Assembly: GCF_020181595.1 (NCBI RefSeq)
Contig: NZ_CP084028.1
Coordinates: forward strand, 2,818,401 to 2,882,400
From: [Mycobacterium] vasticus
GTDB lineage: Bacteria > Actinomycetota > Actinomycetes > Mycobacteriales > Mycobacteriaceae
Length of the DNA stretch: 64,000 nucleotides
Reading direction: 5' to 3'
Below, piece by piece: positions 55,590 through 64,000 of the stretch (its first letter is position 1; every line of letters starts with the position of its first letter). The position numbers and the translations under genes were made by a program. The notes beneath the pieces are model-generated. The model saw nothing but the letters and a program-made list of their open reading frames with translations, made no database searches and was not told the origin of the DNA.

Positions 55590-57065
55590 GTGACCACCAT
55601 CAGCACCCCGCACTATCTCCTCGACCAAGCCCGGCGCCGATTCGTCCCGACCCTGAACACCATCCCGGGGCTGGGGACATTGGAACGCCAGCTGTTGAAG
55701 GTGGACTGGCCGCGCAAGGAACTGGCCGCCCCGCCGCCGGGCAGCGGCCTCAAGCCGGTGATCGGCGATTCCGGCCTGCCGATCCTGGGCCACATCATCG
55801 AGATGTATCGCGAGGGTCCGGAGTTCTGCCTGCACCTGTACCGCAAGTACGGTCCGGTGTCGTTTGCCGAGTCCCCGATCCTGCCTTCGATCGTCGCGCT
55901 GGGTCCCGATGCGACCCAGACCGTGTTCTCCAACAAGAGCAAGGACTACTCGACCAGCGGCTGGTTCCCGGTGATCGGACCGTTCTTCAACCGCGGTCTG
56001 ATGATGCTCGACTTCGAAGAACACTTGGGGCACAAGCGAATTCTGCAGGGTGCGTTCACCCGGCCACGGCTGGCCAGCTACGTCGAGGACATGGATCGGG
56101 TCGCCACCGAGCTTGTCGCGCAGTGGCCCACCAACGACGCCCGATTCCTGCTCCACCCGGCGCTCAAGGAGTTGACCCTCGACGTGGCGTCGGTGGTCTT
56201 CATGGGTCACGACCTGGGCGAGGACCGTAGCCAGCTGGCCAAGGTCAACCACGCCTTCGAACAGACCATCCGTGCCGGCGGGGCGATCATCCGGACCGGC
56301 GTGCCGCCGTTCAAGTGGTGGCGCGGCCTGCAGGGCCGCAAGGTGCTCGAGGAGTACTTCTACAACCGGGTCACCGAACGCCGCAACGCCGAGGGCACCG
56401 ACATGTTGACGGTGTTGTGCCACACGGCCGACGACGACGGCAACACCTTCACCGACGACGACATCGTCAACCACATGATCTTCTTGATGATGGCCGCTCA
56501 CGACACCACGACGTCGACGCTGACCAGCATGGTCTTCAACCTGGCCGACAATCCGGAGTGGCAGGAACGTGCGCGCGACGAATCCGAACGCCTCGGCGAC
56601 GGGCTGCTCGACATCGAGGCGCTCGAGAAACTCGAAACCCTGGATCTGGTGATGGACGAGTCGCTGCGACTGGTCACCCCGCTGCCGTTCAACATGCGCC
56701 AGACGGTGCGCGACACCGATCTGCTGGGCTACTACGTGCCGGCCGGCACGAACGTCGTCACCTGGCCGGGCATGAACCACTGGCTGCCCGAGTTGTACAC
56801 CAACCCAAGGAAATTCGACCCGGAGCGTTTCCTTGAGCCGCGAGCCGAGCACAAGAAGCACCGGTACGCCTTCGCGCCGTTCGGTGGTGGCGCGCACAAG
56901 TGCATCGGGATGAACTACGGCCGCCTCGAGGTCAAGACCGTCCTACACCGGATGCTGCGCCGCTACCGCATCGAACTCGCCCGCCCCGGCTACCAGCCGC
57001 GCTGGGACTACGGCGGCATGCCCATCCCGATGGACGGCATGCCGATTATGTTGCGCCCGCTCTAA
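55590..57065 (+). CDS. cyp136: Cytochrome P450 CYP136
   Basis: A 491-residue P450. I-helix AAHDTTTSTLTS, K-helix DESLR, and heme FGGGAHKCIG with Cys-438. GTG start with AAGGAG six bases upstream. Position and length match Rv3059 (cyp136); I infer the same enzyme. The substrate is unknown; CYP51-like features in the N-half are seen (FLHLYRKYG-type). Controlled by the divergent TetR in all likelihood. A hairpin repeat follows its stop. Confidence 0.93.
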   Translation: MTTISTPHYLLDQARRRFVPTLNTIPGLGTLERQLLKVDWPRKELAAPPPGSGLKPVIGDSGLPILGHIIEMYREGPEFCLHLYRKYGPVSFAESPILPSIVALGPDATQTVFSNKSKDYSTSGWFPVIGPFFNRGLMMLDFEEHLGHKRILQGAFTRPRLASYVEDMDRVATELVAQWPTNDARFLLHPALKELTLDVASVVFMGHDLGEDRSQLAKVNHAFEQTIRAGGAIIRTGVPPFKWWRGLQGRKVLEEYFYNRVTERRNAEGTDMLTVLCHTADDDGNTFTDDDIVNHMIFLMMAAHDTTTSTLTSMVFNLADNPEWQERARDESERLGDGLLDIEALEKLETLDLVMDESLRLVTPLPFNMRQTVRDTDLLGYYVPAGTNVVTWPGMNHWLPELYTNPRKFDPERFLEPRAEHKKHRYAFAPFGGGAHKCIGMNYGRLEVKTVLHRMLRRYRIELARPGYQPRWDYGGMPIPMDGMPIMLRPL

Positions 57066-57084
57066 TCCCACGCCCCCCTTAGGC

Positions 57085-57139
57085 GCGAGCGTGCAGAAAT
57101 GTCCGCCAAAGTCCCAGGTGAAGCCGAACATTTCTGCAC
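57085..57139 (+). repeat. 55-base hairpin repeat, copy 1
   Basis: Near-palindrome: perfect 12-base arms GTGCAGAAATGT (57091-57102) and ACATTTCTGCAC (57128-57139) around a 25-base loop. The same 55-base element occurs at 58934-58988 in the opposite orientation (about 80% identical by eye, same length). It sits between the convergent ends of cyp136 and the ThDP enzyme gene, so it may end transcription of both. The GCGAGCGTGCAGA type of sequence is, from memory, a common dispersed intergenic element in mycobacteria. Confidence 0.7.
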
Positions 57140-57171
57140 CCTCGGCAGGGAGGGGCGGGGCGCAGCGTGCA

Positions 57172-58908
57172 TCAGTCCAGGATGCGCCGGGCCACATTCG
57201 TGGTCATCAGGTCGAGCAACTCGTCAGCACGGCCGGCCAGGATGGTCCGGATCGCATAGAGCGAGAATCCCTTGGCCTGCTCGGCGGTGATCGCCGGCGG
57301 GATCGACAGCTCCTGGCGTGCGGTGACCACGTCGACCACGGCCGGACCGTCATAGGCCAATGCCTCGGCTATGGCGGATTCCAGCTCGGCGGGGTGTTCC
57401 ACCCGGCGCCCGAACATGCCCAGCGCGGTCGCTACCGCGCCGAAGTCGGGGTTGTCCAGCTCGGTGCCGAAATTGACGATGCCGGCGGCCTTCATCTCCA
57501 GTTCGACGAAGTTCAGCGACGAGTTGTTGAACACGATCATCTTGACCGGCAGCCGGTTCTGCCTCAGCGTGAGCAGCTCCCCGAACATCATCGCCAGCCC
57601 GCCGTCGCCGGCCAGCGCGATCACCTGCCGGCCCCGATCGGCGGTCTGCGCGCCGATCGCATGCGGCAGTGCGCACGCCATGGTGCCGTGGTTGAACGAG
57701 CCGATCAGCCGCCGTCGCCCGTTCATGGTCACATACCGTGCCGCCCACACCACCGGGGAGCCGACGTCGACGGTGAACACCGCATCGTCATCGGCCAGTC
57801 GATTAGCCACCGCGGCAACATATTCCGGCCGGATCGGGGTCCGGTCCCGGTCGTTGGCCGCCAACGAGTCCAGCCGTCGTCGGGTCTTGGCGTAGTGCCG
57901 CAGCGACCGCTCCAGATGGGCGCGGTCGGTCTTGGGCGCCAACAGCGGCCGCAGTGCGGCGACGGTGTCGGCTACCGTGCCGCGCAGCCCCAGATCGATC
58001 GGGGTGCGCCGACCCAGGTTTCGGCCGCGGATGTCGACCTGGATGATCTGCGCGCGATCGGGATAGAACTGCTGGTAGGGAAAATCGGTGCCCAGCATCA
58101 GGAGCAGGTCGGCTTCGGCGATCGCCTTGTAGCCGGACGCGAATCCGAGCAGTCCCGTCATGCCGACGTCGTGAGGATTGTTGTACTCGATGTATTCCTT
58201 GCCGCGTAACGCGTGCACGATCGGTGCCTGCAGGGTGCGCGCCAAGTCCATCACCTGGTCGTGGGCGCCGGCCACCCCGGCACCGGCCAGGATGGTGACT
58301 CTGTCCGCGGTGTTGAGCATGCCCGCCGCCGCAGCCAACGCACGCTCGTCGGGGCGGCACACCGAGGCGGTCGGCCGCACCGGACCCTGCCCCCAACCGG
58401 TGGCATCCAGGCGGTGGCTGAAGATCTCACCGGGCACCACCACCACGGCGACGCCGCTCTCCTCCACCGCCGCGCGCATCGCCATCTCCAGGATTCGTGG
58501 CGCCTGTTCGGGAGTGCTGATCAGCTCGCAGTAGACGCTGCACTCGCGAAACAGGTTCTGCGGGTGGGTTTCCTGGAAGTAGTCCGAGCCGATCTCGGCC
58601 AGCGGGATATGGGCGGCGATCGCCAGCACCGGCATCCGGCTTCGGTGCGCGTCGAACAGCCCGTTGATCAGGTGCAGGTTGCCCGGCCCGCAACTGCCGG
58701 CACACACCGCCAACCCGCCGGTCAGTGCGGCATCGGCGGCGGCGGCGAACGCCGCGGTCTCCTCGTGGCGTACCTGTTCCCAGCTGAAGTCACCGGCCCG
58801 TCGGATCGCGTCGGTGAAGCCGTTGAGGCTGTCCCCCGGTATGCCGTAGACGCGACGCACGCCGCTGCGTTGCAGGGTGGCGATGACATGGTCGGCGACG
58901 GTTGCCAT
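57172..58908 (-). CDS. ThDP-dependent pyruvate oxidase/dehydrogenase-type enzyme (PoxB-like)
   Basis: A 578-residue thiamine-diphosphate enzyme of the acetolactate synthase/pyruvate oxidase family. N-terminal pyrimidine domain with the catalytic Glu pair (VRHEETAAF, Glu-49/50); central FAD/nucleotide-type domain; C-terminal ThDP motif LAGDGGLAMMFGEL with the later VFNNSS. The YFQETHPQNLFRECSVYCE segment is PoxB-like. It probably oxidises pyruvate to acetate with quinone reduction, but acetolactate synthesis cannot be excluded. Start at 58908 with AGGAGACGCC before the ATG. Flanked by the two copies of the hairpin repeat; I recall a GntR gene (Rv3060c) here in M. tuberculosis. Confidence 0.86.
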   Translation of the reverse strand: MATVADHVIATLQRSGVRRVYGIPGDSLNGFTDAIRRAGDFSWEQVRHEETAAFAAAADAALTGGLAVCAGSCGPGNLHLINGLFDAHRSRMPVLAIAAHIPLAEIGSDYFQETHPQNLFRECSVYCELISTPEQAPRILEMAMRAAVEESGVAVVVVPGEIFSHRLDATGWGQGPVRPTASVCRPDERALAAAAGMLNTADRVTILAGAGVAGAHDQVMDLARTLQAPIVHALRGKEYIEYNNPHDVGMTGLLGFASGYKAIAEADLLLMLGTDFPYQQFYPDRAQIIQVDIRGRNLGRRTPIDLGLRGTVADTVAALRPLLAPKTDRAHLERSLRHYAKTRRRLDSLAANDRDRTPIRPEYVAAVANRLADDDAVFTVDVGSPVVWAARYVTMNGRRRLIGSFNHGTMACALPHAIGAQTADRGRQVIALAGDGGLAMMFGELLTLRQNRLPVKMIVFNNSSLNFVELEMKAAGIVNFGTELDNPDFGAVATALGMFGRRVEHPAELESAIAEALAYDGPAVVDVVTARQELSIPPAITAEQAKGFSLYAIRTILAGRADELLDLMTTNVARRILD

Positions 58909-58933
58909 CTGGCGTCTCCTAACTGGCGCGACC

Positions 58934-58988
58934 GTGCAGAATTGTTCGGCGCCACCAGGACTTTCGCCGGACAACTCTGCACGCTCGC
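58934..58988 (-). repeat. 55-base hairpin repeat, copy 2 (inverted)
   Basis: Same element as at 57085-57139, in reverse orientation. Arms GTGCAGAATTGT (58934-58945) and ACAACTCTGCAC (58971-58982) match at 11 of 12 pairs. It lies upstream of the ThDP enzyme start and just past the stop of fadE22, so it probably ends the fadE22 transcript. Confidence 0.7.
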
Positions 58989-59012
58989 GCAGGGGTGTCT
59001 GCCCCCGAAACG

Positions 59013-61181
59013 CTACTTGATGAGCGGGTCGCGGGGCATCCCCAGAATCCGCTCGGCGATCTGGTTGCGGGTCACCTCCGAGGTCCCGCCGGCGATCGCG
59101 ATGCCGCGCGCGCCCATCACCATCCGGGCCGCCATCGCACCCGGCCCGTCATCCAGCGCGACGTCGGACCCCAGCAACGCCGCCCCGATGGCCGCGCCGT
59201 CGCCCATGTGCTCGGCGAGCTTGAGTTTGGTGACGTTGCCCTCCGGGCCGGGACCCGCGCCGGCGATGCTGCGCGCCGCACGGCGCAGGTTCAGCAGGCG
59301 CAGCGCGTGCTCGTCGGCGACGAAGCGGCCGACCCGGACCTCGGCGTCGGCCACCGAATTCCGGTGCTGCTGCGCCAGCGCGATCAGCCGCTGGTCGACG
59401 CCGGCGGTGTAGGAGCCGCCGCCGCCGATGCTGACCCGCTCATTGCCCAGGGTGGCGCGGGCCACCTTCCAGCCGCCGTTGATCTCGCCGACGACGTCCT
59501 CGTCGGGGATGAAGACGTCGTTGAAGAACACCTCGTTGAACTCCGAACCACCGGTGATCTGGCGCAGCGGTCGCACCTCGACGCCGGGCGCCTCCATATC
59601 GACGATCACCATGGTGATGCCGGCGTGCTTGGGCACCTCGAAGTCGGTGCGCACGGTGGCCAGCCCACGCCGGCACAGCTGTGCACCAGAAGTCCACACC
59701 TTCTGGCCGGTGATCTTCCAACCACCGTCAACCCGCACCGCCTTGGTCTTCACCGCTGCCGCATCCGAGCCGGCACCCGGCTCGGAGAACAGCTGGCACC
59801 AGATCTCCTCCTGGCGCAGTGCCTTCTCCACGAACCGCTCGATCTGCGACGCGGTGCCTTCCTGGATCAGGGTCAGGATCACCCAGCCGGTGATCGAGTA
59901 CTCGGGCCGCTGCACGCCGGCAGCGGTGAACTCCTGCTCGATCACCACCTGCTCGACGGCGTCGGCGGCCCGGCCCCACGGCTTGGGCCAGTGCGGCATC
60001 ACGTAGCCGGTCGCGATCAGCTGGTCGCGCTGCGCGTCGGGCGCCAGTGCGGCGATCTCCACGGCATCGGCGTGGATGCGGGTACGCATCTCCTCGGCCT
60101 CGGGCGGCAGGTCGAGGCTGTTGGCCCGGGTGATGCCGGCCGCGGCGCTCTCGAACACCGCCAGGGCCGGCGCGTCGCCGCCGAACAGCGCCTGCACCGC
60201 CAGGGCGCGACGCAGGTGCAGGTGCGCGTCGTGCTCCCAGGTGTAGCCGATGCCCCCGTGCACCTGAATGTTCAGCTCCGCGTTGCGCACGTAGGCGGGG
60301 AACGCCAGGGTGGCGGCGACCGCGGCGGCCAGGCGGAAGGCGAACTCGTCCTCGCCGTCGGCGCGCGCGGCGTCCCAGACCGCGGCGGTGGCAGCCTCTG
60401 CGCCCACCAGCATGTTCGCGCAGTGATGCTTGATCGCCTGGAACGTCGCGATGGTCCGGCCGAACTGTTCGCGCACCTTGGCGTACTCGACGGCCGCATC
60501 CGTGCAGTCGGCCGCGCCGCCGACGGCTTCGGCCGCCAGCAATACCCGCGCGCGCGCCAGCGCCGACTCGCGCGCGCCGGCCAGCACGTCGTCGGCGCTG
60601 ACTCCCACGCCGGTCAGCGTGACCCGCCCGGAGCGCCGGGTCCGATCCACGTTTCCAGGCACGTCGACGTTCACCCCGGCCCGGTCGCGCTCCAGGATCA
60701 GCACATCCTCACCGGCGGCGACCAGCAACAGGTCAGCCAGCCCCGCGCCGAGCACGATCCCGGCGTCCCCGGAGGCCACCCCGCCGTCGAGGGCGACGTC
60801 GCCGGCGAAGCCCACCCCAGCCGTCACCGAACCGTCGATCAGGCCGGGCAGCAACCGGGCCTGCTGCTCGGCGGTGCCGGCAGCGGCGATCACGGCCGAG
60901 GCGATGACGGTCGGCACGAAAGGTCCCGGCGCCACGGCCCGGCCCAGTTCCTCGATCACCACCACCAGCTCCGGCAGCCCGAAGCCCGAACCGCCGTACT
61001 GCTCGTCGATGTGCAGGCCCAGCCAGCCCAGCGAGGCCAGCTCGTCCCAGAACGGCGGCCGGGTCTCTTCGGCGCTGTCGTCCAGCAGGGCACGCGCCGC
61101 GGACCGGGCCTGCTGCGCGTTCAGGAATCCGCGGGCCACCTCGGCCAGTTCGCGGTGGTCTTCGGTTACTGCGATGCCCAT
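59013..61181 (-). CDS. fadE22: Acyl-CoA dehydrogenase FadE22 (double-length)
   Basis: A 722-residue protein with two tandem acyl-CoA dehydrogenase-like halves (about 1-350 and 370-722), FAD-dependent, oxidising acyl-CoA to enoyl-CoA. N-half mark: FQAIKHHCANMLVGAE; C-half marks: WCQLFSEPGAGSDAAA, GQKVWTSGAQL and GGTSEVTRNQIAERILG. Length and position match Rv3061c (721 residues). Starts 21 bases after the SDR stop, so both form an operon. Substrate unknown; a KstR2-like palindrome upstream hints at a sterol or CoA-thioester regulon. Confidence 0.95.
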   Translation of the reverse strand: MGIAVTEDHRELAEVARGFLNAQQARSAARALLDDSAEETRPPFWDELASLGWLGLHIDEQYGGSGFGLPELVVVIEELGRAVAPGPFVPTVIASAVIAAAGTAEQQARLLPGLIDGSVTAGVGFAGDVALDGGVASGDAGIVLGAGLADLLLVAAGEDVLILERDRAGVNVDVPGNVDRTRRSGRVTLTGVGVSADDVLAGARESALARARVLLAAEAVGGAADCTDAAVEYAKVREQFGRTIATFQAIKHHCANMLVGAEAATAAVWDAARADGEDEFAFRLAAAVAATLAFPAYVRNAELNIQVHGGIGYTWEHDAHLHLRRALAVQALFGGDAPALAVFESAAAGITRANSLDLPPEAEEMRTRIHADAVEIAALAPDAQRDQLIATGYVMPHWPKPWGRAADAVEQVVIEQEFTAAGVQRPEYSITGWVILTLIQEGTASQIERFVEKALRQEEIWCQLFSEPGAGSDAAAVKTKAVRVDGGWKITGQKVWTSGAQLCRRGLATVRTDFEVPKHAGITMVIVDMEAPGVEVRPLRQITGGSEFNEVFFNDVFIPDEDVVGEINGGWKVARATLGNERVSIGGGGSYTAGVDQRLIALAQQHRNSVADAEVRVGRFVADEHALRLLNLRRAARSIAGAGPGPEGNVTKLKLAEHMGDGAAIGAALLGSDVALDDGPGAMAARMVMGARGIAIAGGTSEVTRNQIAERILGMPRDPLIK

Positions 61182-61202
61182 GGGAGGCCTCCTGGGTTGT
61201 AT

Positions 61203-61961
61203 TTACTTGGGAGCGAAGCGTTGTCCGGCGTCCAGCCGCAGGCATTGGCCGTTGAGCATCGGGTTGTCGATGACGGCGGCGGCCAGCTTGGCGAATTCCT
61301 CGGGCCGGCCGAGACGCTTGGGGAACGCCGCGTCTTTGGTCAGGGCGCTGGCGAATTCCTCCGGGATGCCCTTGGTCAGGCCGGTGGCGAACAGGCTCGG
61401 GGCGATCGCCAGCACCCGGATGCCCACCGAGCCCAGGTCGCGGGCCATGGTCAGGGCCATGCCGGCGATGCCCGCCTTGGCGGCGGTGTAGGCGACCTGA
61501 CCGATCTGGCCCTCGAACGCCGCGATCGAGGCGGTGTTGATGATGACGCCGCGCTCCTCGTCTTCGGGCTCGTTGGTGCTCATGTGCGCCGCGGCCAGCC
61601 GGTTGAGGTTGAAGGTGGCGACCAGGTTCAGGTCGATCACCGACCGGAACGACTCCAGGTCGTGCGGGCCGGACTTGGACAGCGTGCGCTTGGCGATTCC
61701 GCCGCCGGCGGTGGTGACGATGACGTGTAGACCGCCCAGGCCGGCGACCGCTGCGGCCAGGGTCTTCTCCGCGGCGTCGAAGTCGGTGATGTCGACGGGG
61801 AGGAAGGTCCCGCCGAATCCGGCCGCCACCTCTTTGCCCTCCGAGCCCTCGCGGTCGAGCACGGCGACGTCCGCCCCGCGCGAGGCCAACAGCTCCGCTG
61901 TTGCGCGACCCATACCCGAGGCACCGCCGACGATGACGACCTTCTTACCGCTGATCTCCAT
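61203..61961 (-). CDS. SDR, 3-hydroxyacyl-CoA dehydrogenase-type
   Basis: A 252-residue SDR. NAD site VIVGGASGMGRATAELL, catalytic Ser in INTASIAAFEGQIGQ and YTAAKAG (Tyr-x-x-x-Lys), and the C-terminal substrate segment NGQCLRLDAGQRFAPK, as in 17beta-HSD10-like 3-hydroxyacyl-CoA dehydrogenases. It would follow FadE22 and a hydratase in beta-oxidation. Start at 61961 with AGGAG upstream of the ATG; an open frame extends further upstream without conserved sequence. First gene of the SDR-fadE22 operon. Confidence 0.9.
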   Translation of the reverse strand: MEISGKKVVIVGGASGMGRATAELLASRGADVAVLDREGSEGKEVAAGFGGTFLPVDITDFDAAEKTLAAAVAGLGGLHVIVTTAGGGIAKRTLSKSGPHDLESFRSVIDLNLVATFNLNRLAAAHMSTNEPEDEERGVIINTASIAAFEGQIGQVAYTAAKAGIAGMALTMARDLGSVGIRVLAIAPSLFATGLTKGIPEEFASALTKDAAFPKRLGRPEEFAKLAAAVIDNPMLNGQCLRLDAGQRFAPK

Positions 61962-61974
61962 GCGAACTCCTGTA

Positions 61975-61988
61975 AGCAAGTACTTGAC
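61975..61988. promoter_or_regulatory. KstR2-like palindrome (CAAGTACTTG core)
   Basis: AGCAAGTACTTGAC matches the KstR2 consensus AnCAAGnnCTTGnT at every fixed position except the last T. It is a perfect ten-base palindrome 15 bases upstream of the SDR start, a location suited to repression, and is also 79 bases from the divergent cstA start. KstR2 controls late cholesterol-ring genes (known biology). Another TetR protein could use this site. Confidence 0.55.
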
Positions 61989-62064
61989 TATCGCCAAACA
62001 AACTATCGTTCCGCTCGGAACCCACCGCCACTCGGGCATCCGGTGGGCCTGACAGGAGGTCGCC

Positions 62065-64000
<1,936 letters not shown>

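Noticed and set aside
58995-61730. Open frame of 911 codons on the plus strand opposite fadE22 and the SDR
   Set aside because: Antisense shadow of two clear genes; no family signature and a His/Gly/Arg-rich composition.

Overview
This is chromosomal DNA of a high-GC nontuberculous mycobacterium (Mycolicibacterium type), probably a fast grower. Evidence: dense GC-rich coding on both strands, many TANNNT -10 boxes that abut start codons (leaderless genes), PE-PPE domain proteins, a type VII secretion substrate cassette, and a backbone in the same order as the M. tuberculosis Rv3034c-Rv3063 region (recalled from memory, not searched). The backbone here is the Rv3034c-like acyltransferase, Rv3035-like lipoprotein, Rv3036c-like DUF3298 protein, two methyltransferases, echA17/NUDIX/ABC ATPase, serB2, ctaD, fecB, adhC, nrdF, a Baeyer-Villiger monooxygenase, TetR, nrdHIE, SDR/TetR/cyp136, fadE22 and cstA.

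Layout. 1-99 is an almost pure C tract that replaces the 3' end of an aldehyde dehydrogenase gene; it looks like an assembly artefact. 1.6-13.5 kb carries the Rv3034c-Rv3041c-like genes, interrupted by three tandem secreted histidine-phosphatase paralogues (7.7-11.0 kb). 13.6-23.3 kb holds a PE-PPE protein, serB2, ctaD, fecB, DUF4139 and DUF2127 genes and adhC. 23.4-29 kb is an accessory stretch with an MFS/FadR pair, a DoxX protein, a nitrate-type transporter and a three-gene cassette (27.0-28.9 kb): EspC-like partner, WXG-domain protein with a proline-rich linker and glycine-zipper tail, and an AT-rich four-TM protein. I read this as a type VII-secreted membrane-active toxin with its immunity protein. 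29-46.5 kb alternates backbone genes (nrdF, monooxygenase, TetR) with accessory oxidoreductases and regulators: DUF1214 protein, two PucR regulators, PE-PPE, geranylgeranyl-reductase-like flavoprotein, P450, LuxR, an HTH-less LysR-like protein with DUF5997, and a second flavin monooxygenase. 46.6-49.7 kb is nrdE-nrdI-nrdH with a NrdR-like box upstream. 49.9-53.9 kb has DedA, a convergent response regulator/histidine kinase pair and an AAA ATPase. 53.9-64 kb is lipid and redox metabolism: SDR, TetR, cyp136, a ThDP pyruvate-oxidase-type enzyme between two inverted copies of a 55-base hairpin repeat, fadE22 with an SDR, and the 5' part of cstA.

How the genes work together. Deoxynucleotide synthesis is split between nrdHIE and a distant nrdF. 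Fatty-acid or sterol-type oxidation is suggested by fadE22 with its SDR behind a KstR2-like palindrome, by echA17, and by several P450 and BVMO enzymes, each next to its own regulator. Respiration and carbon use are represented by ctaD, the pyruvate-oxidase-type enzyme and cstA. No tRNA, rRNA, CRISPR array or insertion sequence was recognised. The only gap above 300 bases without a gene is 49460-49865.
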